64,000 nucleotides of DNA, from positions 186,001 to 250,000 of the forward strand of contig NZ_JAKJHZ010000009.1 in assembly GCF_021648885.1 (NCBI RefSeq). The letters run 5' to 3'. The stretch is from Nocardioides potassii. Its GTDB lineage: Bacteria > Actinomycetota > Actinomycetes > Propionibacteriales > Nocardioidaceae. A program made the translations under genes and the position numbers. Position 1 is the stretch's first letter; every line of letters starts with the position of its first letter. This document shows positions 37,394 to 49,096 of this stretch, in pieces. Below the pieces are notes generated by a model. The model was not told the origin of the DNA, did not search any database, and saw nothing but the letters and a program-made list of their open reading frames with translations.

Positions 37394-37747
37394 TCAGGAC
37401 TCCAGGACGACGACGGCGGAGGCGATGCCGGCGTCGTGTGACAGCGACACGTGGACGTGGGCGACGCCGAGCGCGTCGGCCTGCGCGGCGACGGTGCCCC
37501 GGATCTCGAAGCGAGGCCGACCGGTCTCCTCGGAGACGATCTCGGCGTCGTGCCAGGCCATCCCCACCGGGGCTCCGAGCGCCTTCGCGATGGCCTCCTT
37601 CGCCGCGAACCGCGCGGCCAGGGACGCCGGCGGGCGCGAGGCCTCGGCCTCGGTGAAGAGCCGCCCGCGCAGGCTGGGCGTGCGCTCCAGGGACTGCACG
37701 AAGCGCTCGATGTCGACCACGTCGATGCCAACGCCGATGACAGGCAC
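37394..37747 (-). CDS. acpS: Holo-[acyl-carrier-protein] synthase
   Basis: A 117-residue phosphopantetheinyl transferase that loads CoA-derived phosphopantetheine onto the fatty-acid acyl carrier protein. Mg-binding Asp is in [12 protein letters not shown] (residues 5-16) and Glu in [31 protein letters not shown] closes the protein. The GTG at 37745-37747 gives the normal length. It lies 8 bp after glmS and 1 bp before nnr in the same operon. Confidence 0.94.
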   Translation of the reverse strand: MPVIGVGIDVVDIERFVQSLERTPSLRGRLFTEAEASRPPASLAARFAAKEAIAKALGAPVGMAWHDAEIVSEETGRPRFEIRGTVAAQADALGVAHVHVSLSHDAGIASAVVVLES

Positions 37748-37755
37748 GGCTCGAC

Positions 37756-39600
37756 CTACTCGACCGTGACGGACTTGGCGAGGTTGCGGGGCTGGTCGAC
37801 GTCGTGGCCGAGCTGGGAGGCCAGCTCGCACGCGAACAGCTGCAGCGGTACGACGGCGACGAGCGGCTGCAGCAGCACCGGTACCTTCGGCAGCGTGATC
37901 AGCACGTCGGCGTAGGGCTCGATGGCGGTGTCGCCCTCCTCGGCCAGGCAGAGGGTCCGGGCGCCGCGGGCGCGGACCTCCTGGATGCCGCTGACCATCT
38001 TGTCGTGCAGCTGGTCGCGGCCGCGGGGCGGCACCACGCACAGGATCGGCAGGCCGTCCTCGACCAGCGCGATCGGGCCGTGCTTGAGCTCGCCGGCGGC
38101 GAAGCCCTCGGCGTGGAGGTAGGCGATCTCCTTGAGCTTGAGCGCACCCTCGAGGGCCACCGGGTAGCCGGCGTGGCGTCCGAGGAAGAGCACCGACCTG
38201 CTGCCGACGTGGTCACGGGCGAGGGCGTAGACCTCCTCGGACTTGCCGAGCACGCGCTCGATGTGGGCCGGCATCTGCTCGAGCTGGTCCATCACCTCGG
38301 CGATCTCGTCGCCGTAGCGGGTGCCCTTGACCTGGGCGAGGTAGAGCGCGAGGAGGTAGCAGGCGACCAGCTGGGTGAGGAAGCCCTTGGTCGAGGCGAC
38401 GCCGATCTCCGGGCCGGCGTGGGTGTAGATGACGCCGTCGGACTCGCGCGGGATCGTCGAGCCGTTGGTGTTGCAGATCGCGAGCACCTTCGAGCGCTGC
38501 ACGCGTGCGTGCCGGATCGCCTGCAGGGTGTCGGCGGTCTCGCCCGACTGGCTGATCGCGACGACCAGCGTCGAGGAGGTGAGGATCGGGTCGCGGTAGC
38601 GGAACTCGCTGGCGAGCTCGACCTCGACCGGGATCCGGCACCAGTGCTCGATGGCGTACTTCGCCACCATGCCGGCGTAGAACGACGTACCGGCCGCGAT
38701 GATGATGATCTTGTCGATGTCGCGCAGGTCCTGGTCTGACAGGCGCATCTCGTCGAGCTGCAGCAGCCCGTCGGCGCCGCGCCGGCCGAGCAGCGAGTCG
38801 GCGACGGCGCGCGGCTGCTCGAAGATCTCCTTGCGCATGAACCAGTCGTGGCCGTCCTTCTCGGCGGCCGAGAGGTCCCAGTCGACGTGGTAGCGACGGC
38901 CCTCGGCGGGGCTGCCGTCGAAGCCCGAGACGCTGACGCCCTCGCGGGTGATGGTGACGACCTGGTCCTGGTCGAGCTCCATCGCCTCGCGGGTGTGCTC
39001 GATGAAGGCGGCGACGTCGGAGCCGAGGAAGTTCTCGCCCTCGCCGAGGCCGACCACGAGCGGGCTGTTGCGCCGGGCGGCGACGACGCGGTCGGGGTCC
39101 TGCGCGTCGACAGCCACCAGGGTGAACGCGCCGTGGAGGCCGCGGCAGACGTTCTGCATCGCGACGGTCAGGTCGACGCCGGTCTCGAGCTGCTCCTCGA
39201 GGAGGTGGGCCGCGATCTCGGTGTCGGTGTCGGAGGCCATCTCGACGCCGTCGGCCTCGAGGCGTGAGCGCAGCTCGGCGAAGTTCTCGATGATGCCGTT
39301 GTGCACGAGCGCGACCCGGCGCGCACGACCCAGGTGCGGGTGGGCGTTGCGGTCGGTCGGCGGTCCGTGGGTGGCCCAGCGCGTGTGCCCGATGCCGGTC
39401 GTGACCGGCGGGAGCGGCGAGTCGGCGATCGCCTTCTCGAGGTTGGCGAGCTTGCCGGCGCGCTTGTCGCTGACGATCGTCCCGCCGTCGACGAGGGCGA
39501 TCCCGGCGGAGTCGTAGCCGCGGTACTCCAGGCGTCGCAGGCCCTCGATCACGACGCCCTCGGCCGGCTTGGCACCCACGTACCCGACGATTCCGCACAT
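37756..39600 (-). CDS. glmS: Glutamine-fructose-6-phosphate aminotransferase (GlcN-6-P synthase)
   Basis: A 614-residue enzyme making glucosamine 6-phosphate for peptidoglycan, the first step towards UDP-GlcNAc (GlmM follows in the pathway and lies 2.7 kb away). The N-terminal nucleophile Cys2 is in MCGIVGYVG. The glutaminase domain has HTRWATHG and LVHNGIIEN. Two SIS domains follow ([19 protein letters not shown]), and the C terminus is the canonical NLAKSVTVE. It is the first gene of a nine-gene operon. TAGACT lies 8 nt before the ATG, so no leader is available for a riboswitch. Confidence 0.97.
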   Translation of the reverse strand: MCGIVGYVGAKPAEGVVIEGLRRLEYRGYDSAGIALVDGGTIVSDKRAGKLANLEKAIADSPLPPVTTGIGHTRWATHGPPTDRNAHPHLGRARRVALVHNGIIENFAELRSRLEADGVEMASDTDTEIAAHLLEEQLETGVDLTVAMQNVCRGLHGAFTLVAVDAQDPDRVVAARRNSPLVVGLGEGENFLGSDVAAFIEHTREAMELDQDQVVTITREGVSVSGFDGSPAEGRRYHVDWDLSAAEKDGHDWFMRKEIFEQPRAVADSLLGRRGADGLLQLDEMRLSDQDLRDIDKIIIIAAGTSFYAGMVAKYAIEHWCRIPVEVELASEFRYRDPILTSSTLVVAISQSGETADTLQAIRHARVQRSKVLAICNTNGSTIPRESDGVIYTHAGPEIGVASTKGFLTQLVACYLLALYLAQVKGTRYGDEIAEVMDQLEQMPAHIERVLGKSEEVYALARDHVGSRSVLFLGRHAGYPVALEGALKLKEIAYLHAEGFAAGELKHGPIALVEDGLPILCVVPPRGRDQLHDKMVSGIQEVRARGARTLCLAEEGDTAIEPYADVLITLPKVPVLLQPLVAVVPLQLFACELASQLGHDVDQPRNLAKSVTVE

Positions 39601-39608
39601 GGTCGCGG

Positions 39609-39614
39609 AGTCTA
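39609..39614 (-). promoter_or_regulatory. -10 box of the glmS operon (leaderless type)
   Basis: TAGACT, 8 nt before the ATG. The surrounding CCGATAGACTCCGCG is identical to the guaA promoter segment. Confidence 0.6.
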
Positions 39615-39675
39615 TCGGCGTCCACGGGCAGGCCGCTGCGCCCCCGCGGTCCCGTGCGGTGCCACAATCGCACCC

Positions 39676-40668
39676 ATGTCCGAGGCCGCGTCGTCCTCCC
39701 ACGGCTCGTCCTCGTCGGGATCGTCCGGGCACGAGACCTCCCCCTACGTCGAGCTCGAGCGGGCGGCGTGGGCCCAGCTGGCCGGCACCGACGAGACCGT
39801 CCTGACGCCCGACGAGGTGGTCCGGCTGCGAGGCCTCGGCGACCAGCTCGACCTGCACGAGATCGAGCAGGTCTACCTCCCGCTCTCGCGCCTGCTCAGC
39901 CTCTACGTCGCGGGCAACTCCCGGCTCCACCGCGAGCAGGAGGAGTTCCTCCACCGGGTGACCCCGCCGCGCACGCCGTTCGTGATCGGCCTCGCCGGCT
40001 CCGTCGCGGTCGGCAAGTCCACCACTGCGCGCGTGCTCCAGCAGATGCTCGCCCACTGGCCCGAGCACCCCAACGTCGCGCTCGTCACCACCGACGGCTT
40101 CCTGCTCCCCAACGCCGAGCTCGAGCGGCGCAACCTCCTGCACCGCAAGGGCTTCCCCGAGTCCTATGACCGCAAGGCGCTGCTGAAGTTCGTCATCGAC
40201 ATCAAGTCCGGTCGCGACGAGGTGGAGGCGCCCATCTACTCCCACCTCGTCTACGACGTCGTCCCCGGCGAGCGGGTCGTCGTGAAGCGACCGGACATCG
40301 TGATCATCGAGGGCCTCAACGTCCTCCAGCCCGCGCGGGTCCGCGACGACGGCCGCACGGGCCTGGCGGTCAGCGACTTCTTCGACTTCTCCGTCTACGT
40401 CGACGCCGCGTTGACCGACATCAAGCGCTGGTACGTCGACCGCTTCCTGCGGCTGCGCGAGACCGCCTTCCGCGACCCGGCGTCGTACTTCCGCAAGTAC
40501 GCCGCGCTCTCCCACGACGAGGCCGTCGACCAGGCGACCCGCATCTGGGACTCCATCAACGAGCCCAACCTGGTCCAGAACGTCGCCCCCACCCGCTCCC
40601 GCGCCAACCTCGTGCTCCGCAAGGACGCCGACCACTCGGTGAAGTACGTCCGCCTCCGCAAGCTCTGA
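39676..40668 (+). CDS. coaA: Type I pantothenate kinase
   Basis: A 330-residue kinase for the first step of coenzyme A synthesis. The P-loop GSVAVGKST is at residues 108-116, with [17 protein letters not shown] and IIEGLNVLQ also present. The first 20 residues are a Ser/Gly-rich tail that varies in the family. The ATG at 39676 has CACAAT 7 nt upstream and no ribosome site. It is divergent from glmS (75 bp between starts). Confidence 0.96.
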   Translation: MSEAASSSHGSSSSGSSGHETSPYVELERAAWAQLAGTDETVLTPDEVVRLRGLGDQLDLHEIEQVYLPLSRLLSLYVAGNSRLHREQEEFLHRVTPPRTPFVIGLAGSVAVGKSTTARVLQQMLAHWPEHPNVALVTTDGFLLPNAELERRNLLHRKGFPESYDRKALLKFVIDIKSGRDEVEAPIYSHLVYDVVPGERVVVKRPDIVIIEGLNVLQPARVRDDGRTGLAVSDFFDFSVYVDAALTDIKRWYVDRFLRLRETAFRDPASYFRKYAALSHDEAVDQATRIWDSINEPNLVQNVAPTRSRANLVLRKDADHSVKYVRLRKL

Positions 40669-40671
40669 GCG

Positions 40672-41667
40672 TCACAGCTGCTTCTGCAGCTCCAGGAGGG
40701 TCTCGATCGTGCGATAGCCGAGTGCCTCGTTGACGGCGTTCATGTGGGCGTTGACCTCGGCGTTGGACGTGGCGACGGCGAGGAGGCCCGGGTACGTCGC
40801 CAGCGCGAGGTCGTGGGTGGCGACCTTCAGCGCGAGGCCGAGGCGGTGCCCGCGGTGGTCGGGGTCGACGATCGTGATCCCGACCTGGCCGTGGGCGGTG
40901 TCGGTCTCGTTGACCCGGACGTCCGAGCTCCCGGCGACCGAGCCGTCGGGAGCGATCGCCAGCGCCGTCAGCACGTGCCGCCCGATCCCGACCTGGCGTT
41001 GCTCGGCGTCGCGGATGCGCTCGGGTGTCCACGCGGACGCCTGGAGGTCGAGGTCGCCGAGGGGGATCTCGTCGAACAGCATGCCGAGGAGCCGCCCGAA
41101 CGACGCGACGTGCTGCTCGGGGCACACGGTGTCGAAGGTGACGATCCGGTACGCCGCCGCAGCGGCGGCCGCGTCGACCAGCCGGTCGTGCCGCTGCAGG
41201 TAGTCGGCGACCGCGAGCTCGCGGATCGCCTCGCGGCTCGCGATGTCGTACCCGAGCGCCTCCGCGAAGCCTTCGGGCCCGGTGCCGGTCGCACCCGGCG
41301 GCACGAACACCTCGCCGTGGAGCGTACGACGACCGTCCCCCGCGGCCACGACCTCGAGCTCGTCGACGATCCGTCGTCCGATGCCCTCGCGGGTGCGGTC
41401 GGGGCGGACGTAGGCGTCGACCGTCGCGGAGTGGAGGTTGTCGCGCAGCGGCCTCATCAGCAGGCCGGCGCCGACCATCTCGCGGCCGTCGATGGCGGCG
41501 AGGACGGTGACGGCGCCCTCGGGGTTGTCGGCCGGCAGGGACACGCGGGTCTGCTCCCACGCCGGCCACGGGTTCCCGGGACGGTCGGCGGTCGCGGCCC
41601 GGCCGACCTCCCACCACGCGCGCAGGGCGGCCTGGTTGCGGGGGTTGATCTGCTCGATGTCGACCAC
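40672..41667 (-). CDS. Tandem-GNAT acetyltransferase (mycothiol-synthase-like architecture)
   Basis: A 331-residue protein with two GNAT domains. The first (about 1-150) has VDAYVRPDRTREGIGRRIVDELE. The second (about 165-331) has VGITIVDPDHRGHRLGLALKVATHDLAL and the tail NAEVNAHMNAVNEALGYRTIETLLELQKQL. The C-terminal motif NAEVNxHMxxVNEALG is shared with the gene at 57458, so the two are paralogues. Substrate unknown. The GTG at 41667 has TACCGT 6 nt upstream (leaderless type). It is convergent with coaA, 3 bp from its stop. Confidence 0.85.
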   Translation of the reverse strand: MVDIEQINPRNQAALRAWWEVGRAATADRPGNPWPAWEQTRVSLPADNPEGAVTVLAAIDGREMVGAGLLMRPLRDNLHSATVDAYVRPDRTREGIGRRIVDELEVVAAGDGRRTLHGEVFVPPGATGTGPEGFAEALGYDIASREAIRELAVADYLQRHDRLVDAAAAAAAYRIVTFDTVCPEQHVASFGRLLGMLFDEIPLGDLDLQASAWTPERIRDAEQRQVGIGRHVLTALAIAPDGSVAGSSDVRVNETDTAHGQVGITIVDPDHRGHRLGLALKVATHDLALATYPGLLAVATSNAEVNAHMNAVNEALGYRTIETLLELQKQL

Positions 41668-41673
41668 GCGGCG

Positions 41674-41679
41674 ACGGTA
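41674..41679 (-). promoter_or_regulatory. -10 box of the 40.7-kb tandem GNAT gene (leaderless type)
   Basis: TACCGT, 6 nt before the GTG; identical hexamer and spacing to the CHAP gene. Confidence 0.5.
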
Positions 41680-41705
41680 GCGACGGGCACGGCGGCCGTC
41701 ATGCA

Positions 41706-41768
41706 GTTATCTGAGGACGTGGTGGACGTCAGACGGGGTCCCGCACGTACGCCACGTCCTCAGACAAC
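41706..41768. repeat. Large palindrome upstream of the tandem GNAT gene
   Basis: 17-bp arms with one mismatch (GTTATCTGAGGACGTGG at 41706-41722, complement at 41752-41768). The 29-nt loop contains GGACGTCAGACGG, a one-base variant of the core in the 3169 and 19250 elements. A GGGTCC/GGACCC pair follows at about 41776-41802, a possible terminator for the minus-strand DUF3592-like gene. Confidence 0.75.
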
Positions 41769-41806
41769 CGGGCGTGGGTCCGCCGTGCACGCGGCCAGGA
41801 CCCGGC

Positions 41807-42322
41807 CTAGGAGGAGCGGCGCGCCTCGATCTTGTCGGCCTCCGCGAGCACGTCCTTCGCCATGGTGCGATTGCGCCACCGGACGAACAGGCCGATCAGC
41901 AGCACGAAGGCCGGGAGGCCGATCCCGAGGCCCAGCAGGGTGGTGCGCGGCGACGTCGTCTCCACCACCGACCCGTCCGGGGAGACCCAGAGGCGCCACG
42001 TGTCGCCGACCTCGTGGTCCGGGGAGCCGGCGCGGTGGAAGGTGGCGGTGCGGGTCTCGCCGTCGTCGGACCAGGTCAGGTCGTAGGTGGTGCGCGTCTT
42101 GTCGTCGTCGTTGGGCACTGCACCCTCGCGCACGGCCACCACCATGGTCTCGCGCAGGTCGGTGCCGCCGAGGACGTGGGTGCCGGCTCCGGGCGTCACG
42201 ACGGTCAGGACCGCGGCGAGGACGAGCCCGACGCCGAGCGCGAGCGCGACGTCGCGGAGGGTCAGCCAGCCCGGCACCTCGGGCGCGCCGCCGTCCAGGT
42301 CCTGGCGGGGACGCCGGCTCAC
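41807..42322 (-). CDS. DUF3592-like membrane protein
   Basis: A 171-residue protein with two membrane helices (about 22-45 and 127-147, [20 protein letters not shown]) flanking an extracytoplasmic beta-rich segment ([40 protein letters not shown]). This layout matches the DUF3592 family, of unknown function. The GTG at 42322 overlaps the glmM stop by 4 bp (GTGA), so it is the last gene of the rplM-rpsI-glmM transcript. Confidence 0.75.
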   Translation of the reverse strand: MSRRPRQDLDGGAPEVPGWLTLRDVALALGVGLVLAAVLTVVTPGAGTHVLGGTDLRETMVVAVREGAVPNDDDKTRTTYDLTWSDDGETRTATFHRAGSPDHEVGDTWRLWVSPDGSVVETTSPRTTLLGLGIGLPAFVLLIGLFVRWRNRTMAKDVLAEADKIEARRSS

Positions 42323-43668
42323 GACAGCGCGAGCTGACGCCGTACGACGTCCGCGAGCCGCGAGGCGACTCCCTCGGCCTCGTCGTGGGTGGGCGCCTCG
42401 ACCATCACCCGCACGATCGGCTCGGTGCCCGAGGGGCGCAGCAGGATCCGGCCGCGGTCGCCGAGCACCGCCTCCTCCTCCGCGACGGCGGCCGCCAGCA
42501 CGGCGTCCTCGTCGGCGCGGGTCTTGTCGACGTCGCGCACGTTGACGAGCACCTGCGGCAGACGGGTCATCACGGCAGCCAGCTCGGCGAGGGACTTGCC
42601 GGTCGTGGCCATCCGCTCCATCACGTGCAGGGTGGTGAGGATCCCGTCGCCGGTGGTGGCGTGGTCGGTGAGGATGACGTGGCCGGACTGCTCGCCACCG
42701 AGGCTGTAGCCGGAGACCTTCATCGCCTCGAGGACGTAGCGGTCACCGACCTTGGTCTGGCGCACGCCGACGCCGTTGGCGCGCATCGCCTGGACGAAGC
42801 CGAGGTTGCTCATGACCGTGGCGACGACGGTGTCCTTGGCGAGCCGGCCCTGCTCGAGCAGCGACAGCGACAGGATCGCGAGGATCTGGTCGCCGTCCAC
42901 GACGTTGCCGTCGGCGTCGACGGCCAGGCAGCGGTCGGCGTCGCCGTCGAGGGCGAAGCCGGCGTGGGCGCCGTGCTCGAGGACGGCCGCCTGCAGCGAC
43001 TCGAGGTGGGTGGAGCCGCAGTTGTCGTTGATGTTGAGGCCGTCGGGGTCGGCGTGGATCGCGATGACCGTCGCGCCGGCGTCCTCGAGGGCTCGCGGGC
43101 CGGCCGCGTGGGCGGCACCCGCGGCACAGTCGAGGACCACCTTGAGCCCCACCAGCGGGTGCGTGATCGTGCCCTCGAGGTGGGCGGCGTACTCCTCGAC
43201 GGCCGTGGCGTAGACGCTGACCCGACCGACGTCGCCGCCGGTGGGCCGCTGCCACGGCTCGCCCATCCGGCGCTCGATGGCGATCTCGATGGCGTCGTCG
43301 AGCTTGTGCCCGCCGCGGGCGAGGAACTTGATGCCGTTGTCGGGCATCGGGTTGTGCGAGGCCGACAGCATGACGCCGAGGTCGGCGCCGAGCTTGTCGG
43401 TCATGTAGGCGACGCCGGGCGTCGGCAGGACGCCCAGCAGGAGCACGTCGACGCCGGCCGAGGCGAGGCCTGCGACGACGGCGGCCTCGAGGAACTGGCC
43501 GGAGATGCGCGTGTCCCGGCCCACCACGGCGAGGGGACGGTGCCCCTCGAACTCGCCGCGGTCGGCCAGGACGTGTGCTGCACACACGGACAGGTCCAGG
43601 GCCAGCTCGGCAGTGAGATCTGCGTTGGCCAGGCCCCGGACCCCGTCCGTGCCGAAGAGTCGCGCCAT
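42319..43668 (-). CDS. glmM: Phosphoglucosamine mutase
   Basis: A 449-residue enzyme interconverting glucosamine 6- and 1-phosphate, the second step to UDP-GlcNAc. N terminus [12 protein letters not shown], phosphoserine Ser104 in [11 protein letters not shown], Mg loop [11 protein letters not shown], sugar-binding GGEQSGH, and phosphate-binding [14 protein letters not shown]. It begins 19 bp after rpsI, the order found in other actinobacteria, coupling cell-wall precursor supply to ribosomal protein transcription. Confidence 0.97.
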   Translation of the reverse strand: MARLFGTDGVRGLANADLTAELALDLSVCAAHVLADRGEFEGHRPLAVVGRDTRISGQFLEAAVVAGLASAGVDVLLLGVLPTPGVAYMTDKLGADLGVMLSASHNPMPDNGIKFLARGGHKLDDAIEIAIERRMGEPWQRPTGGDVGRVSVYATAVEEYAAHLEGTITHPLVGLKVVLDCAAGAAHAAGPRALEDAGATVIAIHADPDGLNINDNCGSTHLESLQAAVLEHGAHAGFALDGDADRCLAVDADGNVVDGDQILAILSLSLLEQGRLAKDTVVATVMSNLGFVQAMRANGVGVRQTKVGDRYVLEAMKVSGYSLGGEQSGHVILTDHATTGDGILTTLHVMERMATTGKSLAELAAVMTRLPQVLVNVRDVDKTRADEDAVLAAAVAEEEAVLGDRGRILLRPSGTEPIVRVMVEAPTHDEAEGVASRLADVVRRQLALS

Positions 43669-43687
43669 CGGACGAGACCCTGGGAGA

Positions 43688-44188
43688 TCAGCGCTTCGAG
43701 AACTGCGAGGCCTTGCGGGCCTTCTTGAGGCCGGCCTTCTTGCGCTCGACGACGCGGGCGTCGCGGGTCAGCAGACCGGCCTTCTTGAGGGCCGGGCGGT
43801 TGGCCTCGACGTCGATGCCGTTGAGCGAGCGGGCCACGCCGAGGCGCAGGGCGCCGGCCTGGCCGGCGATGCCGCCGCCGTGGATGCGGGCGATCACGTC
43901 GAAGCGGCCCTCGAGCTGCAGCTCGACGAACGGCTCGTTGGCGATCTGCTGGTGCAGCTTGTTGGGGAAGTAGCTGTCGAGCGTGCGGCCGTTGATGGTC
44001 CACTGGCCGGTGCCGGGGACGAGGCGGACGCGGGCCACGGCCTCCTTGCGACGGCCGGTGGCCGCGCCGGGGGCGATGGTGGCCGGGCGGGCCGGGGTGT
44101 CGGCCGAGGCGTCGCTCTCGGACGTGTAGGCAACGCCGTCGGCGTCGGTCTCGAAGGTCTCCTCGACCTCGGTGGTGTTCTCAGTCAT
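43688..44188 (-). CDS. rpsI: 30S ribosomal protein S9
   Basis: A 166-residue S9. The conserved core begins at about residue 45 ([25 protein letters not shown]) and ends in the basic tail [12 protein letters not shown] that reaches into the P site. The acidic, Thr/Glu-rich N-terminal extension of about 40 residues is normal in actinobacteria. It lies 17 bp after rplM. Confidence 0.97.
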   Translation of the reverse strand: MTENTTEVEETFETDADGVAYTSESDASADTPARPATIAPGAATGRRKEAVARVRLVPGTGQWTINGRTLDSYFPNKLHQQIANEPFVELQLEGRFDVIARIHGGGIAGQAGALRLGVARSLNGIDVEANRPALKKAGLLTRDARVVERKKAGLKKARKASQFSKR

Positions 44189-44205
44189 CTGTGAGTCCTC
44201 AGTCG

Positions 44206-44649
44206 TCACTGGGAGATCTGCGTGATCTCGAAGGGAGTGGCCTGCTGGGCCAGGTGCGGGTGGTCGGGGCCGGCGTAGACCTTGAGCTTCTTCAGCATCT
44301 GGCGACCGAGCTTGTTCTTCGGGAGCATGCCCCACACGGCCGACTCGATGGCCTTGCGGGCGTCCTTCTCGAGGAGCTCGCCGAAGGGCGTGGCCGAGAG
44401 GCCGCCCGGGAAGCCGGAGTGGCGGTAGGCCATCTTGGTGGTCTTCTTGGTCCCCGACAGCGACACCTTGGAGGCGTTCACGATGATCACGAAGTCGCCC
44501 ATGTCCATGTGAGGAGCGAAGGTCGGCTTGTGCTTGCCGCGGAGGAGGTTCGCGGTCTGGACGGCGAGGCGTCCGAGGACCACGTCGGTGGCGTCGATGA
44601 CGAGCCACTCACGCTGGATGTCAGCGGGCTTGGGGCTGTACGTGCGCAC
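44206..44649 (-). CDS. rplM: 50S ribosomal protein L13
   Basis: A 147-residue L13 ([65 protein letters not shown]). The GTG at 44647-44649 gives the standard N terminus. It heads the rplM-rpsI-glmM operon; a promoter and about 170 nt of leader lie upstream. Confidence 0.97.
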   Translation of the reverse strand: MRTYSPKPADIQREWLVIDATDVVLGRLAVQTANLLRGKHKPTFAPHMDMGDFVIIVNASKVSLSGTKKTTKMAYRHSGFPGGLSATPFGELLEKDARKAIESAVWGMLPKNKLGRQMLKKLKVYAGPDHPHLAQQATPFEITQISQ

Positions 44650-44746
44650 GGCGATGTACCCGTTCTCGTTCGTTGGTCCCGAACCCCGGTCGGGGATCGG
44701 AATGGAGCTGCGGCTTCTGACGAACACGGCCCGGCTCGCTCCCCCG

Positions 44747-44764
44747 CTCGTCGTGCGAGACGAG
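44747..44764 (-). promoter_or_regulatory. Hairpin in the rplM leader
   Basis: Perfect 6-bp stem CTCGTC/GACGAG with a 6-nt loop, within the predicted untranslated leader of rplM-rpsI. It could take part in autoregulation by L13 or S9, as r-protein leaders do; this is inference. Confidence 0.35.
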
Positions 44765-44828
44765 GGATGACGTCCGGATCTGCACCCGTCCCCGGAGAGG
44801 ACGGACGCGGCAGGAGTCGCGACCAGCA

Positions 44829-44858
44829 AGGGTACGGCGTCCCCGCGAGGGGGGTCAA
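44829..44858 (-). promoter_or_regulatory. Promoter of rplM-rpsI-glmM
   Basis: Minus-strand -35 TTGACC (44853-44858) and -10 TACCCT (44829-44834) with an 18-nt spacer, a good vegetative actinobacterial promoter. Predicted start near 44822, giving a leader of about 170 nt. Confidence 0.65.
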
Positions 44859-44875
44859 AACGGCGGACCGGAGGT

Positions 44876-46207
44876 TCAGCGGCCGATCCGGCGGGTGAAG
44901 ATCTGGAGGTCCCCGTCGCCCAGCACCGGCGGCGGCACCCCCATCGCCTCGCTCCCGGACGCAAAGGCCACCGTACGCCCGTCGCCGGAGGCGTCGAAGC
45001 CGTAGTCGTCCCACCACGCGTCGCCCGGCGTCAGTGACCGTACGCCGTCGCCGCGCTGCCAGACGAAGACGCCCTGGTAGTTGGCGAACCGCCCCGCGCC
45101 AGCCCGCGCGTAGGCCCGCTCGCGGCTGCCGAAGAAGACCCGGCGCCCGTCGTCGGACACCTGGGCGACATCGACCTCGGAGTCGTTGTCAGGCGTGCGG
45201 TTGACCAGCCGGACGTCGCCCGAGCGGCGATCGGTCCACCAGAGGTGGACCGGCTTGTCGGCGATCGGCGTCGCCGCGATCCCCCCGTCGGAGCAGGCGC
45301 CGGTGACGTAGCGCCCGGTCCCGCTGATGCTCAGCCCGGTCCAGCCGCACCCGGTGTCGGTGGGCAGTCCCTCGTCCTGGGTGAGCGGCATGGACCACGT
45401 GCCACGCACCCCCTGGCTCCGACTGAGGACGTACACGTCGGGCAGCGCGCCGCTGTCGCGACCGGCGAGCACCTCGGTGGTGACCACCGCGGCAGCGCTC
45501 CCGTCGCCCGAGATCCGCACGGACCCGGACGCGATCTCGGCGGTCGCGAGACGCCGGACCTTGCGCGAGCCCCAGTCGTAGAGGAAGTAGTCGGGCACGC
45601 CGTTGGTGTCACCGGCGACGAGGTCGGTCGCGCGGGAGAAGAAGCCGACGTCACCGTTGTCGGCGACGTCGGGCGAGCAGGAGTAGTCGTCGGCCTCTCC
45701 CCCGCCCGGTGTGGACGAGGCGCGACGGACGGTCCCCTTTCTCAGGTCGCGCACGAAGACGTCGCTGTTGGGGGTGTTGTCGTCGACGTCGGTGGAGTCG
45801 GGCCCGACGAGCTCGTCGGTGCTGCAGAAGGCAACGAAGCGGCCGTTGGGCGAGAGCGAGACCGACTCGGCGACGTCGGCGAGGCGACCGCGACGGTCCG
45901 CACCGACGGCCCGCACCCTCCCCGTCCGGTTGTCGCGCAGGTAGACCTGTCGCTGGCCCGCGCGGGTGCGCCGGTCGAGGTTCGTGGCCCCGGAGCCGAA
46001 CGCGACCCACCGCCCGTCTCTGCTCACCGAGGCGCCGGTGGCATCGTTGTCGGCTGGGCGGCCCTTCGCGTCGACCGACACCATGACGAAGCGCTTCGAT
46101 GCCGCCGCGCGCGCGTCCGGGGCGTCCGCAGGAGCCGGGCCTGCGCCGAGGAGGGTGGTCGCGAGCACGAGCGTGGTCGCACCGGTGATGGTCGCCGAGA
46201 GTCCCAT
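44876..46207 (-). CDS. Secreted TolB/PD40-type beta-propeller protein
   Basis: A 443-residue exported protein. The signal peptide is at about 1-30 ([23 protein letters not shown]). Repeated blades have the PD40 pattern xGRxVAFxSxAxxL ([52 protein letters not shown]). Such proteins act as binding or sensing surfaces; no enzymatic residues are evident. The ATG at 46207 puts the signal peptide at the N terminus; a GTG at 46246 would add 13 residues and remains possible. It occupies the place next to rplM where mycobacteria have esxT/esxU. Confidence 0.75.
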   Translation of the reverse strand: MGLSATITGATTLVLATTLLGAGPAPADAPDARAAASKRFVMVSVDAKGRPADNDATGASVSRDGRWVAFGSGATNLDRRTRAGQRQVYLRDNRTGRVRAVGADRRGRLADVAESVSLSPNGRFVAFCSTDELVGPDSTDVDDNTPNSDVFVRDLRKGTVRRASSTPGGGEADDYSCSPDVADNGDVGFFSRATDLVAGDTNGVPDYFLYDWGSRKVRRLATAEIASGSVRISGDGSAAAVVTTEVLAGRDSGALPDVYVLSRSQGVRGTWSMPLTQDEGLPTDTGCGWTGLSISGTGRYVTGACSDGGIAATPIADKPVHLWWTDRRSGDVRLVNRTPDNDSEVDVAQVSDDGRRVFFGSRERAYARAGAGRFANYQGVFVWQRGDGVRSLTPGDAWWDDYGFDASGDGRTVAFASGSEAMGVPPPVLGDGDLQIFTRRIGR

Positions 46208-46269
46208 GTCCGCACGTTGCCAGCGCGGGACCTCACGGTGGAACACCCGCAGGGGGTCAGAATGACCGC

Positions 46270-47595
46270 GTGCGCAACGGTGGTGTCTCCTTCTGGTGGC
46301 AGCAGGTCGGGCTGCCGGTCCCGGCCGACCGGCTCGACGGCGACGTCACGTGCGACGTCGCGATCGTCGGTGCGGGCCTGACCGGCCTGTGGACGGCGTA
46401 CTACCTCCACGAGGCCGACCCCTCGCTCGACATCCGGGTCGTCGAGGCCGAGTTCGCCGGCTTCGGCGCCTCGGGCCGCAACGGCGGCTGGCTCTCGAGC
46501 GAGCTCCCCGGCAGCGCGCGGGCGTACGCCGACGTGGCGGGCGAGGCCGGCCTCGCGGCGATGCGCGACGCGGTCCGCGGCTCGGTGCACGAGGTGATCG
46601 ACGTCGCCGACCGCGAGGGCATCGAGGCCGACATCCGGCTCAGCGGGGTGCTGTACGTCGCCCGCTCGCAGGCCCAAGCCGACCGCCTCGGCGGCGAGCT
46701 GTCCGCGGCACAGGTCGCGGAGCGGGTCCGCGTCGCCGGTGCGGTGGCCGGCCACTACGACCCCGGGTGCGCGCGCGTGCACCCCGCCAAACTGGTCAGC
46801 GGTGTCGCGCGCGCCGTCCGGGGGCGGGGCGTCCGCATCCACGAAGGCACGCGCGCCGTCAGGATCGAGCCGGGCGCGGTGGTGACCGACCGCGGCACGG
46901 TCCGCGCGCCGACGGTGCTGCGCTGCCTCGAGGGCTTCACCGCGGGACTGGCCGGGCACCGCCGGGAGTGGCTGCCGATGAACTCCGCGATCATCGCGAC
47001 GGCACCGCTCACCGCAGCGCAGTGGGACGAGATCGGCTGGGCCGGCGAGGAGCTGCTCGGCGACGAGGCGCACGCCTACTGCTACGCCCAGCGCACGGCG
47101 GACGGGCGGATCGCGATGGGTGGGCGCGGCGTCCCCTACCGCTTCGGCTCCCGCACCGACGTCGACGGTCGCACCCAGGACTGGACGATCGAGTCGCTGC
47201 GCTCGACGCTGGCCTCGCTGTTCCCCTCGCTCGCGGGCGTGACGATCGACCATGCGTGGTGCGGCGTGCTCGGCGTGCCGCGCGACTGGAGCGCGAGCGT
47301 GGCCTACGACTCCTCGACCGGCCTCGGCCACGCCGGCGGCTACGTCGGCTCCGGGCTGACCGCGACCAACCTGGCCGGCCGCACGCTGCGCGACCTCGTG
47401 CTCGGTCGCGACTCCGACCTCACCGCACTGCCGTGGACCGGGCACGTCGTACGCCGCTGGGAGCCCGAGCCGCTGCGGTGGGCCGGCGTCCACACGCTCT
47501 ACCGCCTCTACCGCGCGGCCGACCGTCGCGAGGACGCCGGGCTCGCACGGACCAGTCGCGTCGCGCGGATCGCGAACCGCGTCGCCGGTCGCTGA
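46270..47595 (+). CDS. FAD-dependent amino-acid/amine oxidoreductase (DAO family)
   Basis: A 441-residue flavoprotein. The FAD motif DVAIVGAGLTGLWTAYYLHEADP is at about 29-51, followed by the DAO-family segment EAEFAGFGASGRNGGWLSSELPG. A C-terminal FAD contact (GHAGGYVGSGLTATNLAGRTL) is present. Relatives oxidise secondary amines such as gamma-glutamylputrescine, sarcosine or proline; the substrate is not identifiable here. It begins at GTG 46270 with CAGAAT 6 nt upstream, and is divergent from the propeller gene. Confidence 0.85.
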   Translation: MRNGGVSFWWQQVGLPVPADRLDGDVTCDVAIVGAGLTGLWTAYYLHEADPSLDIRVVEAEFAGFGASGRNGGWLSSELPGSARAYADVAGEAGLAAMRDAVRGSVHEVIDVADREGIEADIRLSGVLYVARSQAQADRLGGELSAAQVAERVRVAGAVAGHYDPGCARVHPAKLVSGVARAVRGRGVRIHEGTRAVRIEPGAVVTDRGTVRAPTVLRCLEGFTAGLAGHRREWLPMNSAIIATAPLTAAQWDEIGWAGEELLGDEAHAYCYAQRTADGRIAMGGRGVPYRFGSRTDVDGRTQDWTIESLRSTLASLFPSLAGVTIDHAWCGVLGVPRDWSASVAYDSSTGLGHAGGYVGSGLTATNLAGRTLRDLVLGRDSDLTALPWTGHVVRRWEPEPLRWAGVHTLYRLYRAADRREDAGLARTSRVARIANRVAGR

Positions 47596-47632
47596 CTGGA
47601 CACCGGGTTCGCGCTCGCGCGACCCCCGCGGC

Positions 47633-47638
47633 TAGGTT
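47633..47638 (+). promoter_or_regulatory. -10 box of gltA
   Basis: TAGGTT about 35 nt before the gltA GTG, allowing a short leader that carries the AGGAG site. No clear -35. Confidence 0.4.
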
Positions 47639-47673
47639 GGAGCGACAACCCAAGACGTAGGACAGGAGCCGAC

Positions 47674-48978
<1,305 letters not shown>

Positions 48979-49001
48979 CCACCGCACGCTGACGCACGAC
49001 C

Positions 49002-49033
49002 CGAGGACCCCCGGCGGGCGCCGGGGGTCCTCG
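49002..49033 (+). terminator. Terminator of gltA
   Basis: Perfect 15-bp stem (CGAGGACCCCCGGCG and complement) with a tiny GG loop, 23 bp after the gltA stop and followed by a T-rich stretch (CATTTCTT). The best intrinsic terminator in the window. Confidence 0.92.
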
Positions 49034-49096
49034 TCATTTCTTCACTTCCCAGCCCTCTCTCAGCCGACGCACAGAGAGCCGACGCAGGCTCGAGGC

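Noticed and set aside
39601..39675. Possible glmS ribozyme or riboswitch upstream of glmS
   Set aside because: The -10 box is only 8 nt from the ATG and coaA diverges 75 bp away, so no leader RNA is available.
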